Below, piece after piece: positions 44,624-51,400 of a stretch of 64,000 nucleotides of DNA. Under the pieces are notes generated by a model, which saw nothing but the letters and a program-made list of their open reading frames with translations, was not told the origin of the DNA and did not search any database. Origin of the DNA: Gracilimonas sp040882225 (GTDB lineage Bacteria; Bacteroidota; Rhodothermia; Balneolales; Balneolaceae); contig JBBEBR010000014.1 of NCBI GenBank assembly GCA_040882225.1, positions 434,001 to 498,000 of the forward strand, given 5' to 3'. The translations under genes and the position numbers were made by a program. Position 1 is the stretch's first letter. Each line of letters opens with the position of its first letter.

Positions 44624-44932
44624 ATGGTAAAACATATTGTTTTGTGGAAATTGAAAGAGGCAGCCGGTGGAAAAACCAAGGCAGAAAATGCTTCCATCAT
44701 AAAAGAATTGCTGGAGCGCCTTCCCGCTAAAATCCAGGCATTAAAGAGTGCGGAAGTTGGCATCAATATTCTTCCAGAAGATAACGACATGGTCTGTGAT
44801 GTAGTTTTAACGGCTATTTGTGAGACTCAGGAAGATGTAGAAGTTTATGCGGTTCATCCAGAACACCAAAAAGTGGTTTCGTTTATCAAAAAAGTAGTTT
44901 CTGAGCGAAGAGTAATTGATTATCAGTACTGA
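44624..44932 (+). CDS. Dabb (stress-responsive A/B barrel) domain protein
   Basis: 102 residues from ATG 44624, giving the family-typical beginning MVKHIVLWKLKE; a GTG two codons earlier is possible. The alpha-beta barrel pattern continues with LKSAEVGINI, DVVLTAICETQEDVEVYAVHPEHQKVVSFI cut at HPEHQKVV, the conserved end of the domain. Family members are small dimeric proteins of unclear catalytic role. The stop overlaps the Smr-domain gene by one base (TGATG), so both are cotranslated. Confidence 0.88.
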   Translation: MVKHIVLWKLKEAAGGKTKAENASIIKELLERLPAKIQALKSAEVGINILPEDNDMVCDVVLTAICETQEDVEVYAVHPEHQKVVSFIKKVVSERRVIDYQY

Positions 44933-45201
44933 TGGAAGAACCTGATCCCATAGAACTTCCCATTGACGGAATTTTAGACCTGCATCTATTCAACCCCAAA
45001 GATCTGGGCGGGTTAATTCCCGATTATATTGAGGCCTGCCTGGAGAAAAATATTACCTCAATCCGCATTATTCACGGGAAGGGGAAAGGAGTGCTTCGAA
45101 GAACCGTGCATAGTTTACTGGAGAAAAATCCGCATGTGAAATCATACCGCTTAGCCGATGACCGCAGCGGCTGGGGTGCAACTTTGGTGGAGTTGGGGTA
45201 G
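44932..45201 (+). CDS. Smr-domain protein
   Basis: 89 residues, a stand-alone Smr domain like that at the C-terminus of MutS2. Motifs LDLHLF (variant of LDLHG), IRIIHGKGKGVLRRTVHSLL (HGKGxGxLR) and the closing WGATLVEL are clear. Smr domains are DNA/RNA endonucleases or nucleic-acid binders. The gene directly follows the Dabb gene with a one-base overlap. The MutS-family gene at 46166 lacks such a domain, but a link between the two is speculation. Confidence 0.88.
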   Translation: MEEPDPIELPIDGILDLHLFNPKDLGGLIPDYIEACLEKNITSIRIIHGKGKGVLRRTVHSLLEKNPHVKSYRLADDRSGWGATLVELG

Positions 45202-45427
45202 AAATTATAAATCGGGAAATTTTGAATTTTGAATTAAAAAAATCGGTCAGTGATTTTTTGTCCCGTTTTCAATCCAAGTACTTCGTGTCATGTCATACAT
45301 CAATTGGAGGGAAAAGACTTGTAAGGTTTTAATGCAGAGTATCTAACTGCTTGCTTCTGGATTACCAAAACCTGACGACATCATTGACACTACATTAGGA
45401 AGAATATTCTACTTCTTGGGGTGACGA
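45202..45427. other. 226-base intergenic region, no gene seen
   Basis: Gap between the convergent Smr and acetyltransferase genes. It is AT-rich and holds a short stretch near 45395-45427 (AGGAAGAATATTCTACTTCTTGG-like, with GAAGAATATTC palindromic) that may be a decayed repeat. I see no terminator hairpin with a T-run and no RNA gene. Confidence 0.5.
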
Positions 45428-46003
45428 TTACTCTTCAACTTTCATTACTTTGTTACTCTTTATAGAGTATTTCTCCTCACTTTCCGGGCACCGGGCAATT
45501 CCGTTTTGATCGAACACCAAACGATGGCCGCATTCACTTACCCAGCCAATTTGTTTGGCGGGATTTCCAACCAACAGCGCATAAGCCGGCACTGGTTTTG
45601 TGATGACGGCTCCCGCTCCAACCAGGCAATAAGCTCCGAGTTCATTTCCGCAAATAATGGTTGCATTGGCACCGATAGAAGCCCCTTTTCGAACAAAGGT
45701 ATCCACGTATTCATCTCGCCGAATTATAGCGCTGCGCGGATTCACGATATTGGTGAAAACCATAGATGGGCCAAGAAAAACATCATCTTCACAAATAACG
45801 CCGGTATAAATGGAGACGTTATTTTGCACCTTCACATTATTGCCAAGAATCACTTTCGGTGAAATAACCACATTTTGGCCAAGGTTACAGTTTTCACCAA
45901 TTATAGAATCAGGCATCACATGAGAGAAATGCCATATTTTTGTACCAGATCCGATTTTTGCTCCATCATCGATAACAGCCGTTTCGTGCGCGAAGTATTC
46001 CAT
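45428..46003 (-). CDS. WlbB/WbpD-like left-handed-beta-helix N-acetyltransferase
   Basis: 191 residues with hexapeptide repeats over residues 8-150. Sequence blocks WHFSHVM, NVKVQNNVSIYTGV, DDVFLGPSMVFTN, RRDEYVDTFVRKGASIGANATI and NPAKQIGWVSECG match the WlbB/WbpD group, which acetylates UDP-2-acetamido-3-amino-dideoxy-glucuronate for surface polysaccharide. The C-terminus (SECGHRL, RCPES) has two Cys pairs suggesting a zinc ribbon, as in many relatives. No other sugar gene is adjacent. Confidence 0.87.
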   Translation of the reverse strand: MEYFAHETAVIDDGAKIGSGTKIWHFSHVMPDSIIGENCNLGQNVVISPKVILGNNVKVQNNVSIYTGVICEDDVFLGPSMVFTNIVNPRSAIIRRDEYVDTFVRKGASIGANATIICGNELGAYCLVGAGAVITKPVPAYALLVGNPAKQIGWVSECGHRLVFDQNGIARCPESEEKYSIKSNKVMKVEE

Positions 46004-46165
46004 ATATTTTCTGAATTAAATTCTGCGGGATATTATGCAAACAATTGAAGTTGTGAAAGGGAAAGCTTCCATAATCAATTGGTAATAATCCGATTGCTTA
46101 AACAAGCTTTTGGCTGATACTTTTTTTATCCTCAAAGCTTCATCAAAAAGACATTAAGCATACGA

Positions 46166-48007
46166 ATGGCAACATCCCAAAAAGAGAAATTAAAACAACA
46201 GTTGAACAGGCAGATTGAGCGCATCGGGAGAAGAATTTCTATTCTCGAAAGCTGGAGCACCAAATTTTCCTATACACGACTGGCTTACTTTTTGGCAGGA
46301 GCGACTGGATTATATCTCTCATCCTCTGCATTAAGCGATTTACTTTTTTTCTTGCTACTATTTTTGTTTTTAGGAGGATTTATTTGGCTGGTGATTCGGC
46401 ATAACCGGGTTCGCCAAACGATGGATCAATTTTCTTTTCTGATGCAGGTGAAGAAAGAACAGATTGCTCGCATGAATCTGGATTGGCAGAATTTATCCGA
46501 TTATTCATCCAGCTTTGAAATCAAAAACCATTCCTTTGCTGATGACCTGAATATAACCGGCAAGAACTCGCTTCATCACCTGATGGACACCGCCATTTAT
46601 GAGGGCGGTTCCACCAGATTAGCCTCATGGCTTCTTGAAGAACATCCCGATAAAAAAGCCATCACAAATCGGCAGAGATTAGTTCGTGAACTTACAGATT
46701 TAACCATCTTTCGGGATCGGTTGCAGGTAAGGGCTAACACAAGCAAAAAAGATGTATCCGAAAAAGACTGGACCATGGAGCAACTGTTGAAATGGCTCCG
46801 AAATCCCCAGAAATTCAATTTTATACTGACTTTAAGCGTGCTTTCGCTTTTAGCCATTACTAATATTGCGCTTCTTTTGTTGTCGATTGCAGGGATAATC
46901 GGGCCATACGTGCTCATTACTTTTCTTCTTTATTTGGGGATTTACAACTTCAACAGCCACAAAATCATCGGTCTTTTTGATTCGGCGTATCAAACAGACA
47001 AACTGTTAAAACGGTTTGGTTCAATTCTTCTTTATGTGGAGAAATTCCGGTTTAACCGAAAACCTGGATTACATGAATTTTGCAAAGATTTCAAGGATTC
47101 ATCCGCCAAACCTTCAACCTATTTGAAGAAAGTATCTAAGCTGGCCGGGGCGGCTTCCCTCCAAAAGAATCAGGTTTTATGGCCGCTGGTAAATATGGCG
47201 ATTCCGTGGGATATGTATTATTCCATGAAGATGGAAAAGCTGAAAACAGAACTGGAACCAAAACTCACCAAGTGGCTCGATACTTTTTATGAACTTGAGG
47301 CGCTTAACTCGCTCGCGAATTTCGCTTTCTTGAATCCGAATTATACATTCTCAAATATTGAGGAAAGGGAAGACAACCTGCTTTTCGAAGCGAAAGGTTT
47401 AGGACACCCATTAATCCCGGATTCAGAAAAAGTAACCAACGATTTTCATGTGGAAAAAGGAAGAGACTTATTTCTGATTACCGGCTCAAATATGGCGGGA
47501 AAAAGCACATTCTTGCGAACGGTGGGAATAAATCTTTGTCTGTGTTTCGCGGGCGCTCCGGTTAATGCAAAATCTCTAAATACCCGATTATTCCGCCTGT
47601 TTACCAGTATAAATGTGAAAGATTCGCTGGGCGAGGGACTTTCTCATTTTTATGCTGAAGTAAAAAGACTGAAGCAGTTACTCGTGGAATTGGATAAAGA
47701 AAATGAATTGCCGCTTTTCTTTTTTGTGGATGAAATCTTCAAGGGAACCAACAACAGAGAGCGATTTCAGGGAAGCACCGCTTTTCTGAAAGAAGTAGCC
47801 GGGAAAAATGGAGTGGGAATGGTTTCCACGCACGATCTCGAGCTGGCAAACCTGGAGAAAGAAATCCCTCAACTCAGTAACTGGCACTTCGAAGAAACCA
47901 TTGAAGACGGAAAGATGAGTTTCGAGTACAATCTAAAATCCGGTCCATGTGCTACAACAAACGCCCTCAAGATCATGCAGATGGAAGGGCTGCCGGTGGG
48001 GCACTGA
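46166..48007 (+). CDS. Membrane-anchored MutS-family ATPase
   Basis: 613 residues. The C-terminal half is a MutS-type ABC ATPase: LITGSNMAGKSTFLRT (Walker A, residues 440-448), FFVDEIFKGTNNRERF (Walker B with D522-E523) and the MutS loop VSTHDLELANLE. The N-terminal third lacks the mismatch-recognition and connector domains of MutS. It has two hydrophobic segments at about 38-54 and 57-77 and another pair at about 217-262. This short membrane type is known in Bacteroidota as 'MutS-like' and has no established function; a repair role cannot be assumed. It is monocistronic. Confidence 0.9.
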   Translation: MATSQKEKLKQQLNRQIERIGRRISILESWSTKFSYTRLAYFLAGATGLYLSSSALSDLLFFLLLFLFLGGFIWLVIRHNRVRQTMDQFSFLMQVKKEQIARMNLDWQNLSDYSSSFEIKNHSFADDLNITGKNSLHHLMDTAIYEGGSTRLASWLLEEHPDKKAITNRQRLVRELTDLTIFRDRLQVRANTSKKDVSEKDWTMEQLLKWLRNPQKFNFILTLSVLSLLAITNIALLLLSIAGIIGPYVLITFLLYLGIYNFNSHKIIGLFDSAYQTDKLLKRFGSILLYVEKFRFNRKPGLHEFCKDFKDSSAKPSTYLKKVSKLAGAASLQKNQVLWPLVNMAIPWDMYYSMKMEKLKTELEPKLTKWLDTFYELEALNSLANFAFLNPNYTFSNIEEREDNLLFEAKGLGHPLIPDSEKVTNDFHVEKGRDLFLITGSNMAGKSTFLRTVGINLCLCFAGAPVNAKSLNTRLFRLFTSINVKDSLGEGLSHFYAEVKRLKQLLVELDKENELPLFFFVDEIFKGTNNRERFQGSTAFLKEVAGKNGVGMVSTHDLELANLEKEIPQLSNWHFEETIEDGKMSFEYNLKSGPCATTNALKIMQMEGLPVGH

Positions 48008-48015
48008 TCCTGAAA

Positions 48016-48107
48016 GAGTCATCCTGAGGCAATGCCGAAGGATCGTTGCTGTAAATGCTTGCGAATCAATTCATGCACAGGCTCTTCGGCTTAGCCTCAG
48101 AGTGACT
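48016..48107. repeat. Long imperfect inverted repeat (28-base arms) of the AGTC...CTGAGGC family
   Basis: Left arm 48017-48044 and right arm 48080-48107 (opposite strand) match in 21 of 28 positions, with a 35-base spacer. Both arms share CTGAGGC and GCCGAAG with the starts of the tandem repeats at 41096 and 41262. After the left arm, AAATGCTT also matches the 41262 copy. It lies just after the MutS-family gene and may end or protect its transcript. No T-run follows. Confidence 0.88.
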
Positions 48108-48184
48108 TAATGAGTGAATTTTCATAATGGCTAACGGAGTATCATCTAATTCTGCAAACTCTGTAACCTTTTCCAATTTCATCA

Positions 48185-48784
48185 GTGTATAAGGCAGAAA
48201 CCCTAAGCACGGCAATTACCACGGTGGATTCAACTTCGGATAAAGCATTAATGATGAAAGTTAAACAGGGAGACCTCGATAAATTGGGTCTGCTGTTTGA
48301 GCGATATAATCGTCCCTTGTACAGTTATTTCTACCGGATGAGTAAGGAAGTCCCGCTTAGCCAAGATCTTGTTCAATCGGTGTTCGAGCGGATGCTCAAA
48401 TATCGAAACACCTATTCAGGAACCGGAGCTTTTACCACATGGATGTTCAGCATTGCGAGAAATGCCCACATTGATCATTATCGCAGAATAAAGCGAAATG
48501 GTGAAACCGGGCATTTAAACGAAGACCAATTGGAAATGGCTCCGCCTGAATATGGTGAACAAGATGATTTGAATTCAAAAAAAATACTCCTCGAAAAAGC
48601 ACTCGACCTGCTTGAAGAGGATAAGAGGGAGGTCATCATATTGAGCCGCTATGAAGGGCTTAAGTACCAGGAAATAGCGGATATACAGGAGACTACTGAA
48701 GGAGCGATAAAAGTAAAAATGTTCCGGGCAATGAAAGAATTAAAAGATGTTGTATTAAAGTTAAGTGAGGATTGCAGCAAATGA
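48185..48784 (+). CDS. ECF-type RNA polymerase sigma factor
   Basis: 199 residues from GTG 48185 (ATG 48251 is a shorter alternative, but the preceding residues TSDKALMMKVKQGD fit the usual sigma-70 N-terminus). Region 2 is LFERYNRPLYSYFYRMS through FTTWMFSIARNAHIDHYRR, and region 4 is LSRYEGLKYQEIADIQETTEGAIKVKMFRA. It directs polymerase to a regulon, here unknown. Its stop overlaps the next gene by four bases, consistent with an anti-sigma partner. Confidence 0.93.
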   Translation: MYKAETLSTAITTVDSTSDKALMMKVKQGDLDKLGLLFERYNRPLYSYFYRMSKEVPLSQDLVQSVFERMLKYRNTYSGTGAFTTWMFSIARNAHIDHYRRIKRNGETGHLNEDQLEMAPPEYGEQDDLNSKKILLEKALDLLEEDKREVIILSRYEGLKYQEIADIQETTEGAIKVKMFRAMKELKDVVLKLSEDCSK

Positions 48785-49569
48785 ATGAAAAATATGAACA
48801 ACTGATAGCCGATTATTTAGCGGGAAGTTTAGATAAACCTGGCAAGGATAGAATCGAGGAACTTCTGGCTACCGGAGAAATTGATTTAATCGATTTCCGG
48901 GCAATGGAGCAGCTACACGAAGAGCTGGATTTGATTTCGGTTCCTTCCCCAAACAAAGAAATAAGCAGCCGGTTTTATCAAATGCTTGAAAATGAAAAAG
49001 CAGCGATGAAACCTTCCTGGTATCAAAAAATCACGGAGCAGTTAAAGCAAATAGCTGAGGAATTAACGCTTACAAAACTCGCATATGCTTTCGTTCTTTT
49101 GATTATTGGTGGATTTTTCGGAGCCCAGTTCAGCAGCAATAGTTCGGAAATAGAACAGCTTAGCTCTGAGATGCAGGAATTGCGAGAAGTAATGATGGTA
49201 AACCTTTTGGAAGGAGCTTCGGCTACCGATCGGCTGAAAGCGGTGAACATTAGCGCAAAGCTGCCTTCAGCTGATAACAACGCAATTCGGGCTTTGCTTT
49301 TTACACTCAATAACGATCCAAGCGTGAATGTGCGGGTTCAAAGTATAGAAGCCCTGAAACGCTGGGGACAGGAAGAGTCTGTTCGTGAAGGGCTGGTTAA
49401 TTCCATCACTAAACAAGAATCTCCGGTGGTAATAATTGAGCTGGCAGACGCGATGATTGAGCTGGAACTAAGAAATTCAACAGGGGAATTCGAGCAGTTG
49501 TTAGAAGAACGAGAACTCGATTTAACCGTTCAACAAAAACTACAAAACAGCATTGCTGTATTAATGTGA
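48781..49569 (+). CDS. Putative anti-sigma factor with HEAT-like repeats
   Basis: 262 residues from ATG 48781, which overlaps the sigma stop (ATGA); a TTG nine bases earlier is less likely. Residues 1-95 are cytoplasmic and begin with a domain like those of anti-sigma proteins (YEQLIADYLAGSLD), then a single membrane helix at about 96-117 (LAYAFVLLIIGGFFG), then a helical, periplasmic part with HEAT-like repeats (NDPSVNVRVQSIEALKRWG). No zinc-finger HxxxCxxC is present. The position and topology suggest it holds the sigma factor at the membrane. Confidence 0.75.
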   Translation: MNEKYEQLIADYLAGSLDKPGKDRIEELLATGEIDLIDFRAMEQLHEELDLISVPSPNKEISSRFYQMLENEKAAMKPSWYQKITEQLKQIAEELTLTKLAYAFVLLIIGGFFGAQFSSNSSEIEQLSSEMQELREVMMVNLLEGASATDRLKAVNISAKLPSADNNAIRALLFTLNNDPSVNVRVQSIEALKRWGQEESVREGLVNSITKQESPVVIIELADAMIELELRNSTGEFEQLLEERELDLTVQQKLQNSIAVLM

Positions 49570-49577
49570 GATTATTT

Positions 49578-50459
49578 ATGAAAATTTTAGCAATGTGTTT
49601 TCTAATTATGAGTATTGGTTTGGCTGAGGCTCAATCACCAAATAAAACGCTGAATGAAGATGTAGAAATGCGAATTCCGGCATCCGAATTTGACGCGAAA
49701 ACCATCTTCATGATGAAAAACATAAACGGAGATGTTGAAGTTACCGGCTATGATGGGGATGAAATTTTGATAACAGGGGTGAAATCGCTCTATAGAAAAA
49801 GGGGAGAAGTTACACCGGCAGAGTCGGATGAGATTCATTTAGAAAAATACCGATCCAGCGAAAAGCTCATCGTTTACATCAAAGCACCAAATGTAGAGGT
49901 AAATGAAAAGAATGATGATCTGCATTATCATATCCATTGGGATGACAACAAAAGAGATAAAAACCGGGTGCAGTTCACCTTTTTCCTGGAGCTGAAGGTT
50001 CCCAATTATTTGATGGCTGAGATTTCAACCATAAATGGGGGAGAACTTCTTGTGGAGAATATGAAAAATGGAGTGAACGCCTCTAATGTGAATGGAAATA
50101 TAACCATCCGGGAAGTTCGTGGAGAAATTGGGGCAAATACAGTGAACGGAAACATCACAGTGGGTTTAGTTGAAAATCCAACAACGGATGTGAGATTTAA
50201 TACCGTTAATGGCACGATTGAAGTGGAAGCTCCAAAAAATTTATCAGCTGTTGTAACCTTTAAAAGTTTACACGGTGATCTCTATACAGATTTCGAAAAC
50301 GTTGAACATTTGCCGAGCAGATTGAACAAGATCAGTAATGCAGGTGCGAAAAGTTACCGAGTTGAACAAACGTCGCCCATACAAATTGGCAGCGGCGGAC
50401 CAGAAATAAACTTTCATTTGGTAAACGGCAACGCCTACATCAAGCAAATAAAATCATAA
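49578..50459 (+). CDS. DUF4097 secreted beta-solenoid protein 1
   Basis: 293 residues from ATG 49578; an earlier GTG at 49566 would add four residues. Signal peptide to about AEAQ. The body is made of short beta-repeats around an NGN/NGD turn: KNINGDVEV, STINGGELL, SNVNGNITI, NTVNGNITV, NTVNGTIEV, LVNGNAYIK. That is the DUF4097 right-handed beta-solenoid pattern. Probably periplasmic or surface exposed. It follows the anti-sigma gene directly and is paired with a paralogue 18 bases downstream. Confidence 0.85.
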   Translation: MKILAMCFLIMSIGLAEAQSPNKTLNEDVEMRIPASEFDAKTIFMMKNINGDVEVTGYDGDEILITGVKSLYRKRGEVTPAESDEIHLEKYRSSEKLIVYIKAPNVEVNEKNDDLHYHIHWDDNKRDKNRVQFTFFLELKVPNYLMAEISTINGGELLVENMKNGVNASNVNGNITIREVRGEIGANTVNGNITVGLVENPTTDVRFNTVNGTIEVEAPKNLSAVVTFKSLHGDLYTDFENVEHLPSRLNKISNAGAKSYRVEQTSPIQIGSGGPEINFHLVNGNAYIKQIKS

Positions 50460-50476
50460 AAGAATTAATAAAGAAA

Positions 50477-51280
50477 ATGAAAAAAGTAAAATTGTACCCA
50501 CTGTTGATGTTAATCATTAGCCTTTTGGCAGGTTCGGCTTATGCTCAGAACGATTTACGGGTTCCGCTCACAAATCCGGGAAAAGCGGGAAAGCTGATCA
50601 TTAGTGCTGTTTTTTCGGATGAAATTATAATCCTCACACATAATGAAAATGATGTTGTAGTACGCTACGACGGAGAGCGTGAGAATGAAGATAGAAAGGA
50701 ATCCAGAAATGGGATGCGCCGAATTTCAGGTGGCGGGGTTGGCCTTGAGGTTTCCGAGGATAATAACGAAGTAGTGGTAAAAACCAGCCCAATGCCAAGC
50801 GATCTTGAACTGGTGATTTATGTGCCAAAAAACTTTTCCCTAAGGCTAAATGCCACACAAGGTGATATTGAGGTTGATGGGCTCGAAGGCGAGCTGGAAA
50901 TAAATGGGGTGAATGGTGACATAGAACTCAGAAATATTGCCGGATCTGCATTGGTCAATAGTGTAAACGGTGACATTGAAGTGGATTTCACAACAGTCAA
51001 CCCTGAGGTTCCCATGTCTTTTACCGGGGTGAATGGTGACATTGAAGTATCGTTTCCAGCAAACGCGAAATTCACTGCAAAAATGAAAACGGAATGGGGA
51101 GATATTTACACCAATTTTGATATGGATATCGATAATTCATCGTCTGCATCTGAAGTCACAAGCGGCGATGGCAGCTATAAAGTAGCCGTGAATAAATGGG
51201 TGCTTGGTGATGTAAATGGCGGAGGGCCGGAGTTTCTGTTCAAAACTTTACATGGCGATATTTCCATCCGAAAAAAATAA
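50477..51280 (+). CDS. DUF4097 secreted beta-solenoid protein 2
   Basis: 267 residues with a signal peptide ending near AYAQ. Repeats GDIEVDG, VNGDIEL, VNGDIEV, VNGDIEV and HGDISI show the same solenoid as the preceding gene but with shorter N-terminal part. It ends the sigma/anti-sigma/DUF4097/DUF4097 run. The pair are paralogues, probably from tandem duplication. DUF4097 proteins often sit beside ECF sigma/anti-sigma genes and may be envelope-stress targets; this link is inference. Confidence 0.85.
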   Translation: MKKVKLYPLLMLIISLLAGSAYAQNDLRVPLTNPGKAGKLIISAVFSDEIIILTHNENDVVVRYDGERENEDRKESRNGMRRISGGGVGLEVSEDNNEVVVKTSPMPSDLELVIYVPKNFSLRLNATQGDIEVDGLEGELEINGVNGDIELRNIAGSALVNSVNGDIEVDFTTVNPEVPMSFTGVNGDIEVSFPANAKFTAKMKTEWGDIYTNFDMDIDNSSSASEVTSGDGSYKVAVNKWVLGDVNGGGPEFLFKTLHGDISIRKK

Positions 51281-51400
51281 GGTTTTCTGTAACCTGCCTG
51301 ATTTTATTTCGTCTTAATAAAAAAAATCTATGAAAAGCATTACTCCAAGGGATTCAAACTCTTAGAGTACTGGTTCTCATCTAAAAATTTCCAAAAAAAA

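Noticed and set aside
45395..45427. Possible terminator between the Smr and acetyltransferase genes
   Set aside because: The palindrome GAAGAATATTC is short and has no T-run; not enough for a terminator call.
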